Shown here in pieces: positions 6,836 through 15,522 of a stretch of 64,000 nucleotides of DNA. This DNA is from DATFFO01 sp963744905 (lineage in GTDB: Bacteria; Actinomycetota; Acidimicrobiia; Spongiisociales; ZC4RG35), in assembly GCA_963744905.1 (NCBI GenBank), contig CAVUUV010000003.1:558001-622000 (forward strand). The letters run 5' to 3'. Position 1 is the first letter of the stretch. Each line of letters opens with the position of its first letter. The notes beneath the pieces were generated by a model. It was not told the DNA's origin and did no database searches. It was given only the letters and a program-made list of their open reading frames with translations. Made by a program: the position numbers and the translations under genes.

Positions 6836-8188
6836 TCAGGTCTGGCGGCGGAACCAGCGCAGCACTGCTCCGGCCGGCATCTCGGAGAGGCGTTCGGCAT
6901 CGGAGCCGGCCAGGCTCTTGAGAAGGACGTAGGTGATCACCCCCACCACCACCGGCAGGATCACCACCAGCCACCGGAATGTGAGGGTGATGTCGTGAAC
7001 GTCGGCCCGGAACCATCTGGCGATCAGGTCGTTGGAGCCCGCGAAGAAGAGCACCGCGTAGAAGACGAGGGTGGTGAGACCGAGCGAGGTCCGCACCGGC
7101 CGATCCCGGGGCCGGTCCAACAAGTTGTGCATGGCGCGGTCGCCGGTCAGGCGCGCCTCCAGGAACGGCCACGCATACAACAGCAGGAAGGTGATCCCGG
7201 GAAGGAGGACACCGGGAAAGAAGGGGTTGGGTATCTCGTGCCCGAACATGGTGATGTCCCAAGAGGGAAAGATCCGCAGCGCCCCCTCCAGCCAGCCCAG
7301 GTACCAGTCGGGCTGGGCGGGTGACGTGACCTGGGCCGGGTTGTAGGGCCCGTACAGCCACACCGGGTTGATCTGGACCAGACCGCCCAGGGTCATCACC
7401 ACGGCCGCCACCATGAAGAACAGGCCCACCGACTTGACGGCGTAGGAGGGCCACAACCGGGAGCCCACCACGTTGTCCTCGGTCCGGCCCTCCTCCGGAA
7501 ACTGGGTGTGCTTCTGGTGCCAGACCAGGGCCAGATGGATGGAGAGGAGGATGCCGATGGCGATCGGCACCAGCATGATGTGGATCGAGTAGAGGCGGGG
7601 AATGATTCCCTCGGCCGGGTACTCACCCCCGAAAACGAGGTAGGCGACCCAGGGTCCCACAACCGGAATGGACAGGGCGATCGAGTAGAAGACTCGTAAT
7701 CCTGTGCCCGACAGGATGTCATCAGGGAGCGAATAGCCGGTGAAGCCGTTGAAGATGGCGGCCAGCAACAGGGTCACGCCCACCAGCCAGTTGATATCGC
7801 GTGGACGGCGGAACGCCCCCGTGAAGAAGATCCGGGTCAGGTGGACGACGATGGCAGCCACGAAAACGAGCGCCGCCCAATGGTGGGCCTGGCGCATCAC
7901 CAATCCGGCCCGGGTCTTGAAGCTGATGTCCAGCACCGACCGATAGGCCTGTGAAACCTCCACCCCGTGCAGCGGGGCGTAAGAGCCCCGGTAGACGACT
8001 TCGGTCTGGCTGGGATCGAAGAAGAAGGTCAGGAACACACCGGTGAGGACCAGCACGATGAATGCATAGAGGGCCACCTCGCCCAGCATGAACGACCAGT
8101 GGTCGGGAAACACCTTGTCCAGGGTGCGACGGGCGAAGGATGAGGCGTCGAGGCGGTCGTCGATCCCCTCCATCCAACGCTCAATCAT
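6836..8188 (-). CDS. qcrB: Cytochrome bc1 complex cytochrome b subunit
   Basis: 450-residue membrane subunit that oxidises menaquinol and carries the two b hemes of the bc1 complex. Predicted heme-ligand histidines lie in MRQAHHWAALVF and IVVHLTRIF (helix B) and in SIHIMLVP and LSIHLALVWHQ (helix D). The quinol-site PEWY motif is present as PDWYLGW, as in other actinobacteria. C-terminal helices follow. The start overlaps the end of qcrA by 8 nt. It is the last gene of the ctaC-to-qcrB operon. Confidence 0.95.
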   Translation of the reverse strand: MIERWMEGIDDRLDASSFARRTLDKVFPDHWSFMLGEVALYAFIVLVLTGVFLTFFFDPSQTEVVYRGSYAPLHGVEVSQAYRSVLDISFKTRAGLVMRQAHHWAALVFVAAIVVHLTRIFFTGAFRRPRDINWLVGVTLLLAAIFNGFTGYSLPDDILSGTGLRVFYSIALSIPVVGPWVAYLVFGGEYPAEGIIPRLYSIHIMLVPIAIGILLSIHLALVWHQKHTQFPEEGRTEDNVVGSRLWPSYAVKSVGLFFMVAAVVMTLGGLVQINPVWLYGPYNPAQVTSPAQPDWYLGWLEGALRIFPSWDITMFGHEIPNPFFPGVLLPGITFLLLYAWPFLEARLTGDRAMHNLLDRPRDRPVRTSLGLTTLVFYAVLFFAGSNDLIARWFRADVHDITLTFRWLVVILPVVVGVITYVLLKSLAGSDAERLSEMPAGAVLRWFRRQT

Positions 8189-9029
8189 GACCCGGCCTCC
8201 ACCAGAAGCCAGGGCCCGGAGCCTCTGAGAATTCGCCCTCGGCGATCAGATAGCCCTCGCCGTCGGTGCCGAGCGGGAGCTGGGGCAAAGCCCGGGTGGC
8301 CGGCCCGCCGGTCGGGCGGGCCCCGTCGGGGACGTCGAACACGGACTGATGGCAGGGACAGAAGAGCCGCATCGCCGTCGGCTCATAAAGGCCGACCGGG
8401 CAGCCGACATGGGTACACAGTTTGGAATAGGCGACCAGCCCACGCTCCGACCAGCTCTCCCGGCCGGGGAGGGGGTGATTGGCGTTGGGAGGTAGCCCGA
8501 TCAGCAGGGTGACCGCATCGGCCTCACCCAGATAGCCCTCGGGGTAGACCGTTATCACCTGGCCCGTGGCAACCTGATCGGCCGCCACGGCTCTGCCGTC
8601 CGAGTCGACCAGGCGAACACCCTTCTTCCACGGTGTTTCGACCAGCTCCCGGCCGGGACGTCCGCCGAGCGACCGAATCGGGAACAGAAAAGCGACGCCC
8701 AGAGAGCCCAGGGCTGCTGCCGCCATCTTGACCAGGAAGCTGCGGCGACCGATCTCCTCGGCGCCCTCCTCGAGCGCCTCCTCGGCCGACTCCCGCTCGG
8801 CCGGCGTCGGCTGGAGCGACTCCCGCTGCTGCACGGCACCTCCGATGGGTAGGAACGCCTTGGCCCAGACGATGAGAGCCACGCCGAGCGACCCCAACGC
8901 CACCCCCAGCAGAGCCCCCTCGATCTGCGTCTGGCCCCCCAGGGCATACACCACGGCCAGGGAGAGAGAACACACCACCGTCAGGGCCAGGGCGCCGGCC
9001 ACCACGTGAGCAGAACGGTCTCCGTTCAT
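8181..9029 (-). CDS. qcrA: Rieske iron-sulfur subunit of the bc1 complex
   Basis: 282 residues. Three predicted N-terminal helices (near 10-30, 37-57 and 95-115) are the actinobacterial arrangement, which anchors the Rieske head differently from the single-helix proteobacterial form. The 2Fe-2S ligands are in CTHVGCPVG and CPCHQSVFD. The protein moves electrons from quinol at QcrB to cytochrome c in QcrC. ATGA overlap with qcrC upstream and an 8-nt overlap with qcrB downstream indicate coupled translation. Confidence 0.95.
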   Translation of the reverse strand: MNGDRSAHVVAGALALTVVCSLSLAVVYALGGQTQIEGALLGVALGSLGVALIVWAKAFLPIGGAVQQRESLQPTPAERESAEEALEEGAEEIGRRSFLVKMAAAALGSLGVAFLFPIRSLGGRPGRELVETPWKKGVRLVDSDGRAVAADQVATGQVITVYPEGYLGEADAVTLLIGLPPNANHPLPGRESWSERGLVAYSKLCTHVGCPVGLYEPTAMRLFCPCHQSVFDVPDGARPTGGPATRALPQLPLGTDGEGYLIAEGEFSEAPGPGFWWRPGHD

Positions 9030-9817
9030 TTCTCCTCCCCGACTCGGGTTCCGATCCAGCGGCCCACGACCAGCATCGCTCCCAGGCCGATCAACCAGGC
9101 CACCGCCCCTTCGGTGACCGGCCCCACCCGTGCGATCGCCCAGCCGCCCTTGTCGCCTTGCCCGGTCTGGAGGAAGGAGACGAATGCGGTGATGTCATCG
9201 ACCTCCTGTTGGGTGAAGTCGAACCGTGGCATTGCCCCCGACCCCCGGCCGCAGTCGGGGTCGTCGTTGGAGCAACCGGGTCCGACCGCCATGGCCTCGG
9301 CGATCTGGGTCGGGGTGATGTCGGGATTGGTCAGGGGAGGAGCCGCCCTCCCCGAGGTCAGTGCCCCGCCGACGCCGGTCGACGAGTGGCAGGCAGAGCA
9401 GTTGGTGAGATAGAGCTCCAGGCCGCGGGAGCGGTCTCCGGCGGCAGGGTCCGGCTCGAGCACGGGTGGGCCTGTGCCGCCGAACCCCTCGACATAGGCC
9501 ACGATCTGGTTGATCTGACTTTCTGTGAAGGGGGACGGCTTGCGCACCGCGTTGGTGGTGGGTGAGGCGAGCGGCATCCGGCCGCTGCTGAGCATGAAGT
9601 GGGTGTATGCGCCGCCGTCGAGCTCCCCGTCGAGATTCGGGCCTCTCACCGTGCCGCGCCCGTCCGCACCGTGGCACCAGGCGCAGTCCCTCGCAAAGAG
9701 CACTGCGCCGTTATCAGAGGGCACCTGCTCGACCGGGGGTCGATAGGGCATCGGAGCGGCCGAATAGGCACAGGCACCCAACGCCAGGCCCAGGACGATG
9801 AGCACGAGCCTACGCAT
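9026..9817 (-). CDS. qcrC: Diheme cytochrome c subunit of the bc1 complex (lipoprotein)
   Basis: 263 residues. The N-terminus has a hydrophobic stretch ending in LALGAC, a lipobox, so the mature protein is probably a lipoprotein. Two c-type heme sites are visible, CAWCH near residue 50 and CSACH near 140, each followed by a typical axial Met region. A C-terminal helix (AVAWLIGLGAMLVVGRW) anchors it. Diheme QcrC is the electron bridge to cytochrome oxidase in actinobacterial supercomplexes. It overlaps ctaG by 8 nt and qcrA by 4 nt. Confidence 0.93.
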   Translation of the reverse strand: MRRLVLIVLGLALGACAYSAAPMPYRPPVEQVPSDNGAVLFARDCAWCHGADGRGTVRGPNLDGELDGGAYTHFMLSSGRMPLASPTTNAVRKPSPFTESQINQIVAYVEGFGGTGPPVLEPDPAAGDRSRGLELYLTNCSACHSSTGVGGALTSGRAAPPLTNPDITPTQIAEAMAVGPGCSNDDPDCGRGSGAMPRFDFTQQEVDDITAFVSFLQTGQGDKGGWAIARVGPVTEGAVAWLIGLGAMLVVGRWIGTRVGEEK

Positions 9818-10616
9818 CGAGGGCCTGCCTCACCTCCGACTGGCCCAGGCCCCGCAACATGAGTCCGGCCAGCGTGCCCATGAACACGGCTCCCATCGGG
9901 ATCCACATGATCAGCCCGGCCAACTCCTGATCGGTCAGCGGCGTGATGGAAAGCAGGGTTTGATGGAGATGAACGCTGTAGAGGGGAGCGGGAGCAAACA
10001 CGAGGATGGCTCCGAGCAAGCCTGTGTGGAAGGCGGTGGCGAACACGAGCATGCTCCGGCGCAGGAACCCCCGCCGCCGGTCCAGGACGTTTCCCCAGAA
10101 CAGCAGGGCCACAGACAGGAACATGGCGTGCTCGGTCAGGTGGACGAAGTCATTTCGGACTGCGACGTCGTAGAGGGCGGGCACATGCCAGGCCCACAGC
10201 ACCGCCGCAAACGTCACCGTCACCACCGGCATCCGGTTCAGCAACGACATGGCCCTGCCTCCCAAGCGTCGGGGTGGAATCGACACCCGCCGCCATGACC
10301 GGGGAAGCCCCATCATCATGCAGCGACCGGTGTGGCCGTAGAGGAAGAGAAGTGGCACCACCACCAGCAGGGCCAGATGCTGGACCATGTGAGCGGAAAA
10401 GAGGGCGTCGGCGGCTCGTTCCGCCGGCGGGGAGAAGATCGTGATGAGGACGATGACGCCGCCGGCGAAGGCGGCGGTGCGGCGGCCGCGATTGCTGGCG
10501 CCGGGCAGGCGGGCCGAGCCCCGGGCATACAACCAGGCGACGGCGATCGCAGCCAACCATCCCAGGCTGGAGAAGGTGAGTTCTCCCCAGGGAAACGGGC
10601 CGATGTGGGCGATCAT
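9810..10616 (-). CDS. ctaG: CtaG-type cytochrome c oxidase assembly factor
   Basis: 268-residue membrane protein of the caa3_CtaG family, which helps CuB/heme insertion in caa3 oxidases. Conserved histidine-bearing helices include FSAHMVQHLALLVVVPLLF, VLWAWHVPALYD and VHLTEHAMFLSVALLFW, with a further YSVHLHQTLLSI. About seven transmembrane segments are expected. The ATG at 10616 overlaps the stop of the preceding gene (ATGA), which fixes the start. The longer frame upstream belongs to that gene's DNA. Confidence 0.9.
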   Translation of the reverse strand: MIAHIGPFPWGELTFSSLGWLAAIAVAWLYARGSARLPGASNRGRRTAAFAGGVIVLITIFSPPAERAADALFSAHMVQHLALLVVVPLLFLYGHTGRCMMMGLPRSWRRVSIPPRRLGGRAMSLLNRMPVVTVTFAAVLWAWHVPALYDVAVRNDFVHLTEHAMFLSVALLFWGNVLDRRRGFLRRSMLVFATAFHTGLLGAILVFAPAPLYSVHLHQTLLSITPLTDQELAGLIMWIPMGAVFMGTLAGLMLRGLGQSEVRQALDA

Positions 10617-11020
10617 GGCGAGCACCCACTGGACGTGAACGGGATGGCGACATAGCTGGCGGCGATGACGACCGCAAAGGTGATGCTGATCAGTATCCCG
10701 CTCAGGGCCATCCACTCCGCACGCTGACCCGGCGTATCGTCAACGCCTCCCCGGATCGACACCAGGCACCCTCTCGCCACCCAGCCCGAAGCGATCGTCG
10801 CCAGGAGCAGAACACCATTGAGGACCCCGGTCACCAAGTGGAGAGAGGCACCCCCGACGGTGCCGTATACGGAAGAGCCCGGGGAACAGGCGACAACCTC
10901 AGCCAGGTACCAGTCCGCCCCCAGCTGGACCGCCCAGGCGATCGGCCCGACCAGTATCCCCATCCACAGACGCGCCGACCCGCCGGTCTCTTGCTGGGTG
11001 ATGGCCTCGGGCGTGCTCAT
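10613..11020 (-). CDS. Small membrane protein in the oxidase operon
   Basis: 135 residues with three to four predicted helices: WMGILVGPIAWAVQLGADW, LHLVTGVLNGVLLLATIASGW and GILISITFAVVIAASYVAIPF. The cytosolic loop carries an Arg/Asp-rich stretch. It lies between ctaE and ctaG with 4-nt overlaps on both sides, so it is translated with them. Its position suggests a small oxidase subunit or assembly protein. I recognise no family signature. Confidence 0.75.
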   Translation of the reverse strand: MSTPEAITQQETGGSARLWMGILVGPIAWAVQLGADWYLAEVVACSPGSSVYGTVGGASLHLVTGVLNGVLLLATIASGWVARGCLVSIRGGVDDTPGQRAEWMALSGILISITFAVVIAASYVAIPFTSSGCSP

Positions 11021-11622
11021 AGTCGGGGAGAGATGTAGACGGTCAGGAGTACGAACAGCCACACCACGTCCACGAAGTGCCAGTACATGGCGAAGACCTG
11101 GACGGTGAGATGGCGACGGGAGTCGAAGGCACCCTGAGAGGCCCGGAACTGGGTCCACAGGCTGAACAGGAGCCCCACCAGCACGTGGAAGCCATGGAAT
11201 CCGGTGATGACGAAGAACAGGGAGCCGTAGGCGTTGGTCTGGGGGGTGAATTCGCGCAGTATCTCGGGGTATTCGATGCCCAACTGCATACCCAGGAAGA
11301 CGGCGCCGAGGACGAAACCCACCGCCAGTCCCCACCGCAACCAGACGGTCGAGCCCCGGCGGATCCCCCGATCGGCCAGATGAACGGGGAGACTGGAAGA
11401 CCAGAGGATGGCGGTCATGATCAGAGGCAGGGTCAGTTCCGGGTCGGAGATCCCGTCGGGCGGCCACACCGGGTGCTGGAAGCGGATGAAGAAGTAGGAG
11501 AAGATGAGCATGGCGAAAAGCGCCGACTCGGTCATGATCAGCCACACCATGCCCCACCACCCGAAGGCGCGGGGCCCGGTGGAAACCTCCTGGAGGGCGA
11601 CGGGCTCGGACTCGGCGGTCAT
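11017..11622 (-). CDS. ctaE: Cytochrome c oxidase subunit III
   Basis: 201 residues. The subunit III pattern is clear: GWWGMVWLIMTESALFAMLI at helix I, LGIEYPEI in the loop, GLFFxxTGFHGxHV-like FFVITGFHGFHVLVGLL, and the closing WHFVDVVWLFVLLTVY. Five helices give the shorter actinobacterial/caa3 form. The start ATG at 11622 overlaps the end of ctaD by 4 nt, and the stop overlaps the next gene. Confidence 0.95.
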   Translation of the reverse strand: MTAESEPVALQEVSTGPRAFGWWGMVWLIMTESALFAMLIFSYFFIRFQHPVWPPDGISDPELTLPLIMTAILWSSSLPVHLADRGIRRGSTVWLRWGLAVGFVLGAVFLGMQLGIEYPEILREFTPQTNAYGSLFFVITGFHGFHVLVGLLFSLWTQFRASQGAFDSRRHLTVQVFAMYWHFVDVVWLFVLLTVYISPRL

Positions 11623-13502
11623 GTCTCTTGCGTCTCCCCCCGCGGCCAGAACCAGCCGATCATCGCTGCGGTCATCGCCCCTGCCCCGATACCGGCCAGC
11701 AGAACACTCCCCAGCAACAGCCCGTAGGCGGTGACCGTGATGGCCACCACGAGTAACAGAGGCCAGGGGGTGGCGTGTGGCATGTGTGCCTCGGCCTGGG
11801 GGGCGGCATCGAGAGCACTGGTGGCCAGCGTGATGTGACCACCGGTGAGGGCGCGGCCTCCCATCTCCTCGGGCTGGTAGCCGTCCCGCAGCTCCGGTTG
11901 ATCCCAGACCGGCTCCCGCGATCGCACTTCGGGCACCGTTATGAAGTTGTACTCCGGCGGCGGGGAGGTGGTCGCCCACTCCAGTGTCTCGCCCCGCCAG
12001 GGGTCGTTGCCGGCCGGACGTCCGGAACGACGGGCCCAGAACCAGTTGACGACGGTGATCAGGATCCCCAGAGCGAGGATGAAGGCACCGACGGTGGCAA
12101 TCAGGTTGGGGGCATCCCAGCCCAGCCCGGCGTCGTAGGTGTAGGTCCGGCGGGGCTGGCCCAACAGACCGGCGATGTGCATCGGGAAGAAGGTGATGTT
12201 GAAGCCGATGAACATCAGCCAGAAGCTGGTCTTGCCCCACTTCTCCGACATCAGCCGGCCGGTCATCTTGGGCCCCCAGTAGTACAGGCCGGCGAACATG
12301 GGGAAGACGGCTCCTCCGGCCAGCACGTAGTGGAAGTGGGCCACCACGAAGTAGGAGTCGGTTATGGCCTGATCAAAGGGCACCGCACTGAACATGGCGC
12401 CGGTCACACCTCCCACCACGAAGAGGATGATGAACCCGTAGATGAACAGCAGCGGGGTGTCGAGACGCGGTCGCCCGGCGATCGAGGTGGCGATCCAGGC
12501 GAACACCTGCACCGCCGAGGGGATGACAACCATGAAGCTGGCCGCCGAGATGAAGGCCAGGGCTACGTCCGGAATCCCCACCGCGAACATGTGGTGGACC
12601 CACACGCCGAAGCTGATCAGCGCCACGGCGATCTCGGCCAGGACGATGTAGGTGTACCCGATCATCCGCTGGCGGGTGAAGGTGGGGATGATGGCCGAGG
12701 CCAGGCCGAAGGCGGGAAGCACCACCAGATAGACCTCGGGATGACCGAAGATCCAGAACAGGTGTTGCCACAGGACCGGGTCGCCGCCGGCGGCAGCATC
12801 GAAGAAGTGGAATCCGAACCGGCGCTCCAGGAACAAGAACAGGTTGGCCACCGTGAGCGGGGGCAGGGCGAATATCACCGTGAGGGCGAAGGCGACCTCG
12901 CCCCAGACGAAGATGGGGATCCGATTCAGGCTCATGCCGGGCGCCCGCTGCTTGAAGGCGGTTACCAGGAAGTTGATCGCTCCAACGGTGGTCGAAACCC
13001 CCACGAAGACGATGCCGAGGGTGTAGAAGTCGATGTTCAGGCCGGGGGTGAAGGTGGCGTCGGATAGGGGCACGTAATTGAACCAGCCGGCATCGGGTGC
13101 CTGGCCGACCAGAAAGGCGGAGTGGAGGAAGAGTCCCGCCGCCAGATAGACCCAGTAGCTGAAGGCATTGAGGCGGGGGAAGGCCATGTCCCGCGCCCCG
13201 ATCATGAGGGGGATGAAGTAGTTCCCGAATCCCGACAGCACCGGTGTGGCGGCGAGGAACATCATCGTCACACCGTGCATGGAGAAGAGCTGGTTGTAGG
13301 TCTCGGGATCAACCACCTGCAGGTTCGACCCGGCCAACTGGGTTCGAATGATCAGCGCTTCGATCCCGGCCAGGATCATGAAGGCGAAGCCGGTATACAG
13401 GTAGCGCAGCCCGATCACCTTGTGGTCTGTGCTTCCGATCGACCCGGCGATCCCACGCCGGCCTTCCCACACCTCGGACAGCCTCTCCTGCAGGGCGGTC
13501 AC
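11619..13502 (-). CDS. ctaD: Cytochrome c oxidase subunit I (caa3/aa3 type)
   Basis: 627-residue heme-copper oxidase core. Features seen: NYFIPLMIGARDMAFPRLN (D-channel entrance), GHPEVYLVVLPAFG (CuB His with cross-linked Tyr and the channel Glu), VWVHHMFAVGI (further CuB histidines), and DSYFVVAHFHYVLAGG (heme a and a3 ligands). It is an A-type oxidase. The last 130 residues extend past the usual core and end with two extra hydrophobic segments (LLLVVAITVTAYGLLLGS and LLAGIGAGAMTAAMIGWFW), which may replace a separate subunit IV, none of which is encoded nearby. Confidence 0.95.
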   Translation of the reverse strand: MTALQERLSEVWEGRRGIAGSIGSTDHKVIGLRYLYTGFAFMILAGIEALIIRTQLAGSNLQVVDPETYNQLFSMHGVTMMFLAATPVLSGFGNYFIPLMIGARDMAFPRLNAFSYWVYLAAGLFLHSAFLVGQAPDAGWFNYVPLSDATFTPGLNIDFYTLGIVFVGVSTTVGAINFLVTAFKQRAPGMSLNRIPIFVWGEVAFALTVIFALPPLTVANLFLFLERRFGFHFFDAAAGGDPVLWQHLFWIFGHPEVYLVVLPAFGLASAIIPTFTRQRMIGYTYIVLAEIAVALISFGVWVHHMFAVGIPDVALAFISAASFMVVIPSAVQVFAWIATSIAGRPRLDTPLLFIYGFIILFVVGGVTGAMFSAVPFDQAITDSYFVVAHFHYVLAGGAVFPMFAGLYYWGPKMTGRLMSEKWGKTSFWLMFIGFNITFFPMHIAGLLGQPRRTYTYDAGLGWDAPNLIATVGAFILALGILITVVNWFWARRSGRPAGNDPWRGETLEWATTSPPPEYNFITVPEVRSREPVWDQPELRDGYQPEEMGGRALTGGHITLATSALDAAPQAEAHMPHATPWPLLLVVAITVTAYGLLLGSVLLAGIGAGAMTAAMIGWFWPRGETQET

Positions 13503-14584
13503 TTCAGGCTTCCCAGATAGTCCAGCAGGGCATCGAGGTCTTCGGCACTCAACGAGGTGGGAGGCATCGCCACTCCGGGCTTGACCGATTGGGGATCGGT
13601 GATCACCGTGGCCAGGTTCTCCCGGGTATTGTCGAGCTTGGCGGCGAAGATCGTCTGTCTGGATGCCAGGTGGGTCAGATCAGGCCCCACCTTGGCATCG
13701 GCCGAGGTGCCCCTGATGGTGTGACAGCCCACACAGGTCGAATTCAAGAAGACCTCTTCGCCCCGCCCGCCGGTCGCGGCCGGCTCCTGCTCGTGCGCCA
13801 GCCACTGGTCGAAGTTGGAGTCGGCCACCACGTACAGGCCCATGTTGGCGTGCTGGAGTCCGCAGAACTCGGCGCACATGCCCCGGTATCGGCCGGCCTC
13901 GTCCGCCTGCAGGGTCATGGTGTTGACCCGTCCGGGGATCATGTCCCGCTTGGGGTGGAGCGACGGGATCCAGAGACTGTGGATCACGTCGTCGGTGGTA
14001 AGCGAGAACTCGACCTGCTTCCCGACCGGGATGTGGATCTCGTTGGCGGTCACCGCTCCCCCGTCGTATCGGGCCTCCCACCACCACATGTGTCCCACCA
14101 CCCCCACCTGAGTGGCGGAGTCGTCCGTGCGGCCCAGGGCAGCCAAATCCACCAACGAGATGGCGAAGACGACTACCAGGATGACGGCGGGGATGATGAA
14201 CCCCGACCACACCACGAAACGGTTTCCCCAGGCCGGCACATCAGCCGGATCGTCGTCGTCCCCCTCGGACTTCGCACGCCGGCGCAGCGAGTAGGCCATC
14301 AGGACGGCCACCACGACCACCACCACCGCCGAGATCCAGAACAGGAGCCACCACAGCCCCTTCACCCTCCGGGCGCCGGGTCCGAACGTATCGAGCATCG
14401 AGGCGGGACCGGAACATGCGGCCAGCAAGACGAGGGGCAGGAGCAGGAAAAGCGGCCGCGAACGCCGACGACCAGGTCGGCCGGCGGCCGAGTCGTCGGT
14501 GGGGCTGGCTGGGACCTTGGACAACTCCCCAACCTCTCCTTCCTCGGGCAACGGTAATGGCGGGAGACGCTTCGTGGGGACCAT
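13499..14584 (-). CDS. ctaC: Cytochrome c oxidase subunit II with fused cytochrome c domain
   Basis: 361 residues. After a 45-residue leader there is a hydrophobic stretch ending in VLLAAC (lipobox), then two membrane helices. The CuA domain has HSLWIPSL and CAEFCGLQHANM. A C-terminal heme c domain with CVGCH follows and an axial Met lies in the VAMPPTSL segment. This is the caa3 layout. It is the first gene of the operon and overlaps ctaD by 4 nt. No convincing Shine-Dalgarno precedes the ATG at 14584. Confidence 0.94.
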   Translation of the reverse strand: MVPTKRLPPLPLPEEGEVGELSKVPASPTDDSAAGRPGRRRSRPLFLLLPLVLLAACSGPASMLDTFGPGARRVKGLWWLLFWISAVVVVVVAVLMAYSLRRRAKSEGDDDDPADVPAWGNRFVVWSGFIIPAVILVVVFAISLVDLAALGRTDDSATQVGVVGHMWWWEARYDGGAVTANEIHIPVGKQVEFSLTTDDVIHSLWIPSLHPKRDMIPGRVNTMTLQADEAGRYRGMCAEFCGLQHANMGLYVVADSNFDQWLAHEQEPAATGGRGEEVFLNSTCVGCHTIRGTSADAKVGPDLTHLASRQTIFAAKLDNTRENLATVITDPQSVKPGVAMPPTSLSAEDLDALLDYLGSLK

Positions 14585-14661
14585 AGCATTGCCTGTGTAG
14601 CCAAACCGGACAGGCCGTCGACGCCCCGATCATCCAGGAAACGCTGGGCCAGACGCGGGAA

Positions 14662-14684
14662 GGGGCCGGCCTCGAGCCGGTCCC
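14662..14684 (-). terminator. GC-rich hairpin after the triple-repeat membrane protein
   Basis: Arms at 14662-14670 and 14676-14684 form a 9-bp stem (one G-T or A-C position) with a 5-nt loop. It lies between the stop of the 14712-15362 gene and the start of ctaC. Confidence 0.4.
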
Positions 14685-14711
14685 TCCGAGTCGCTAGGTT
14701 GTTGTCGTGGG

Positions 14712-15362
14712 TCAGCGCATAATGCTGCCGACACGGGCCATCAGCGCTCCACCGCCCAGAACCATGCCGGCCCCGACCGTCAGCAGGCCGATGGTGGTCA
14801 GTGTCATCGTGCCCAGTGCCAGGGCGAGAATGCCCAGGGTCACTCCGGCCAGACCGACCAGCACTTCACCGCCGGCTCCGGTCTGCACCACTGTGTCGGG
14901 CACAGACGATCCGCGTCCAACCGAGGCCAAACGCGCCTCGGTGCCGGATCCGAACAGGAGCGCGCCACCAAAAGCGATGGCCGACACACCCAGCAGGATC
15001 TCCGGCAGGACGCCCAGCAACGCCAGGATGCCGAGCGTGACTCCGCCCACACCACCGATCATCTCGGCGGTGAGGCCGCCACCCATCTCGACTTCCTGGT
15101 TCAGCGTGTTCGTGTCGGTGGCGACGCGCAGACTCTGCCACTTGGCAGCAACTGTGAACGCCTCGATCAGTAGCCCACCACCGATGGCAATGGTCGCAAC
15201 AGCCGTCAGGGCTGTTGGCGCCATTCCAATCAGAGCCAGGATGGTCAATACCACCGCACCTGCTCCGGCGATGGCCTCTGTTCCGGCACCACCAAACACA
15301 TACGGGGCGCTGCGGGACTCGGCCCGATAGTCGGTTCTCGTTGTTTCGGCCGTAGCCGCCAT
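14712..15362 (-). CDS. Membrane protein of three internal repeats
   Basis: 216 residues made of three related units near residues 24-70, 93-140 and 160-210. Each has a G-rich helix with TILALIG or LGILALLG, and a second helix such as ATIAIGGGLLIEA or SAIAFGGALLFG. Six helices result. The start has an ideal AAGGAGG 6 nt upstream. A GTTT-N16-GGGCAG element at 15398-15423 suggests stress control. The family is unrecognised. A channel or membrane-shape role is possible but is not supported by any motif. Confidence 0.75.
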   Translation of the reverse strand: MAATAETTRTDYRAESRSAPYVFGGAGTEAIAGAGAVVLTILALIGMAPTALTAVATIAIGGGLLIEAFTVAAKWQSLRVATDTNTLNQEVEMGGGLTAEMIGGVGGVTLGILALLGVLPEILLGVSAIAFGGALLFGSGTEARLASVGRGSSVPDTVVQTGAGGEVLVGLAGVTLGILALALGTMTLTTIGLLTVGAGMVLGGGALMARVGSIMR

Positions 15363-15397
15363 CTTGAACCTCCTTCGTTCTCGATGTCAGTCAATAT

Positions 15398-15423
15398 CTG
15401 CCCGTCACCTAGATGAGCAAAAC
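15398..15423 (-). promoter_or_regulatory. Possible SigF/SigB-type promoter of the triple-repeat gene
   Basis: On the minus strand GTTT (15423-15420), 16 nt, GGGCAG (15403-15398). One base differs from the GGGTAG seen at the other sites. The ATG is 36 bases downstream. Confidence 0.5.
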
Positions 15424-15510
15424 AGTCATTTTTCGAATTTGACCTTCGAATTCGGCCTTCGAAGATCTCGTTGCGAAACCCCCGCCAGGCAGGCCGATCG
15501 ACGGGTTGTG

Positions 15511-15516
15511 TAGGGT
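15511..15516 (+). promoter_or_regulatory. -10 hexamer for a probable leaderless transcript
   Basis: TAGGGT ends 6 nt before the ATG at 15523. This places transcription start at or beside the start codon. There is no Shine-Dalgarno. Confidence 0.5.
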
Positions 15517-15522
15517 CCGGAC

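Noticed and set aside
11775..13067. A 430-codon plus-strand reading frame opposite ctaD
   Set aside because: It is antisense to a clear oxidase subunit I gene, has unusual His/Gly/Asp-rich composition and arises from high-GC third positions.
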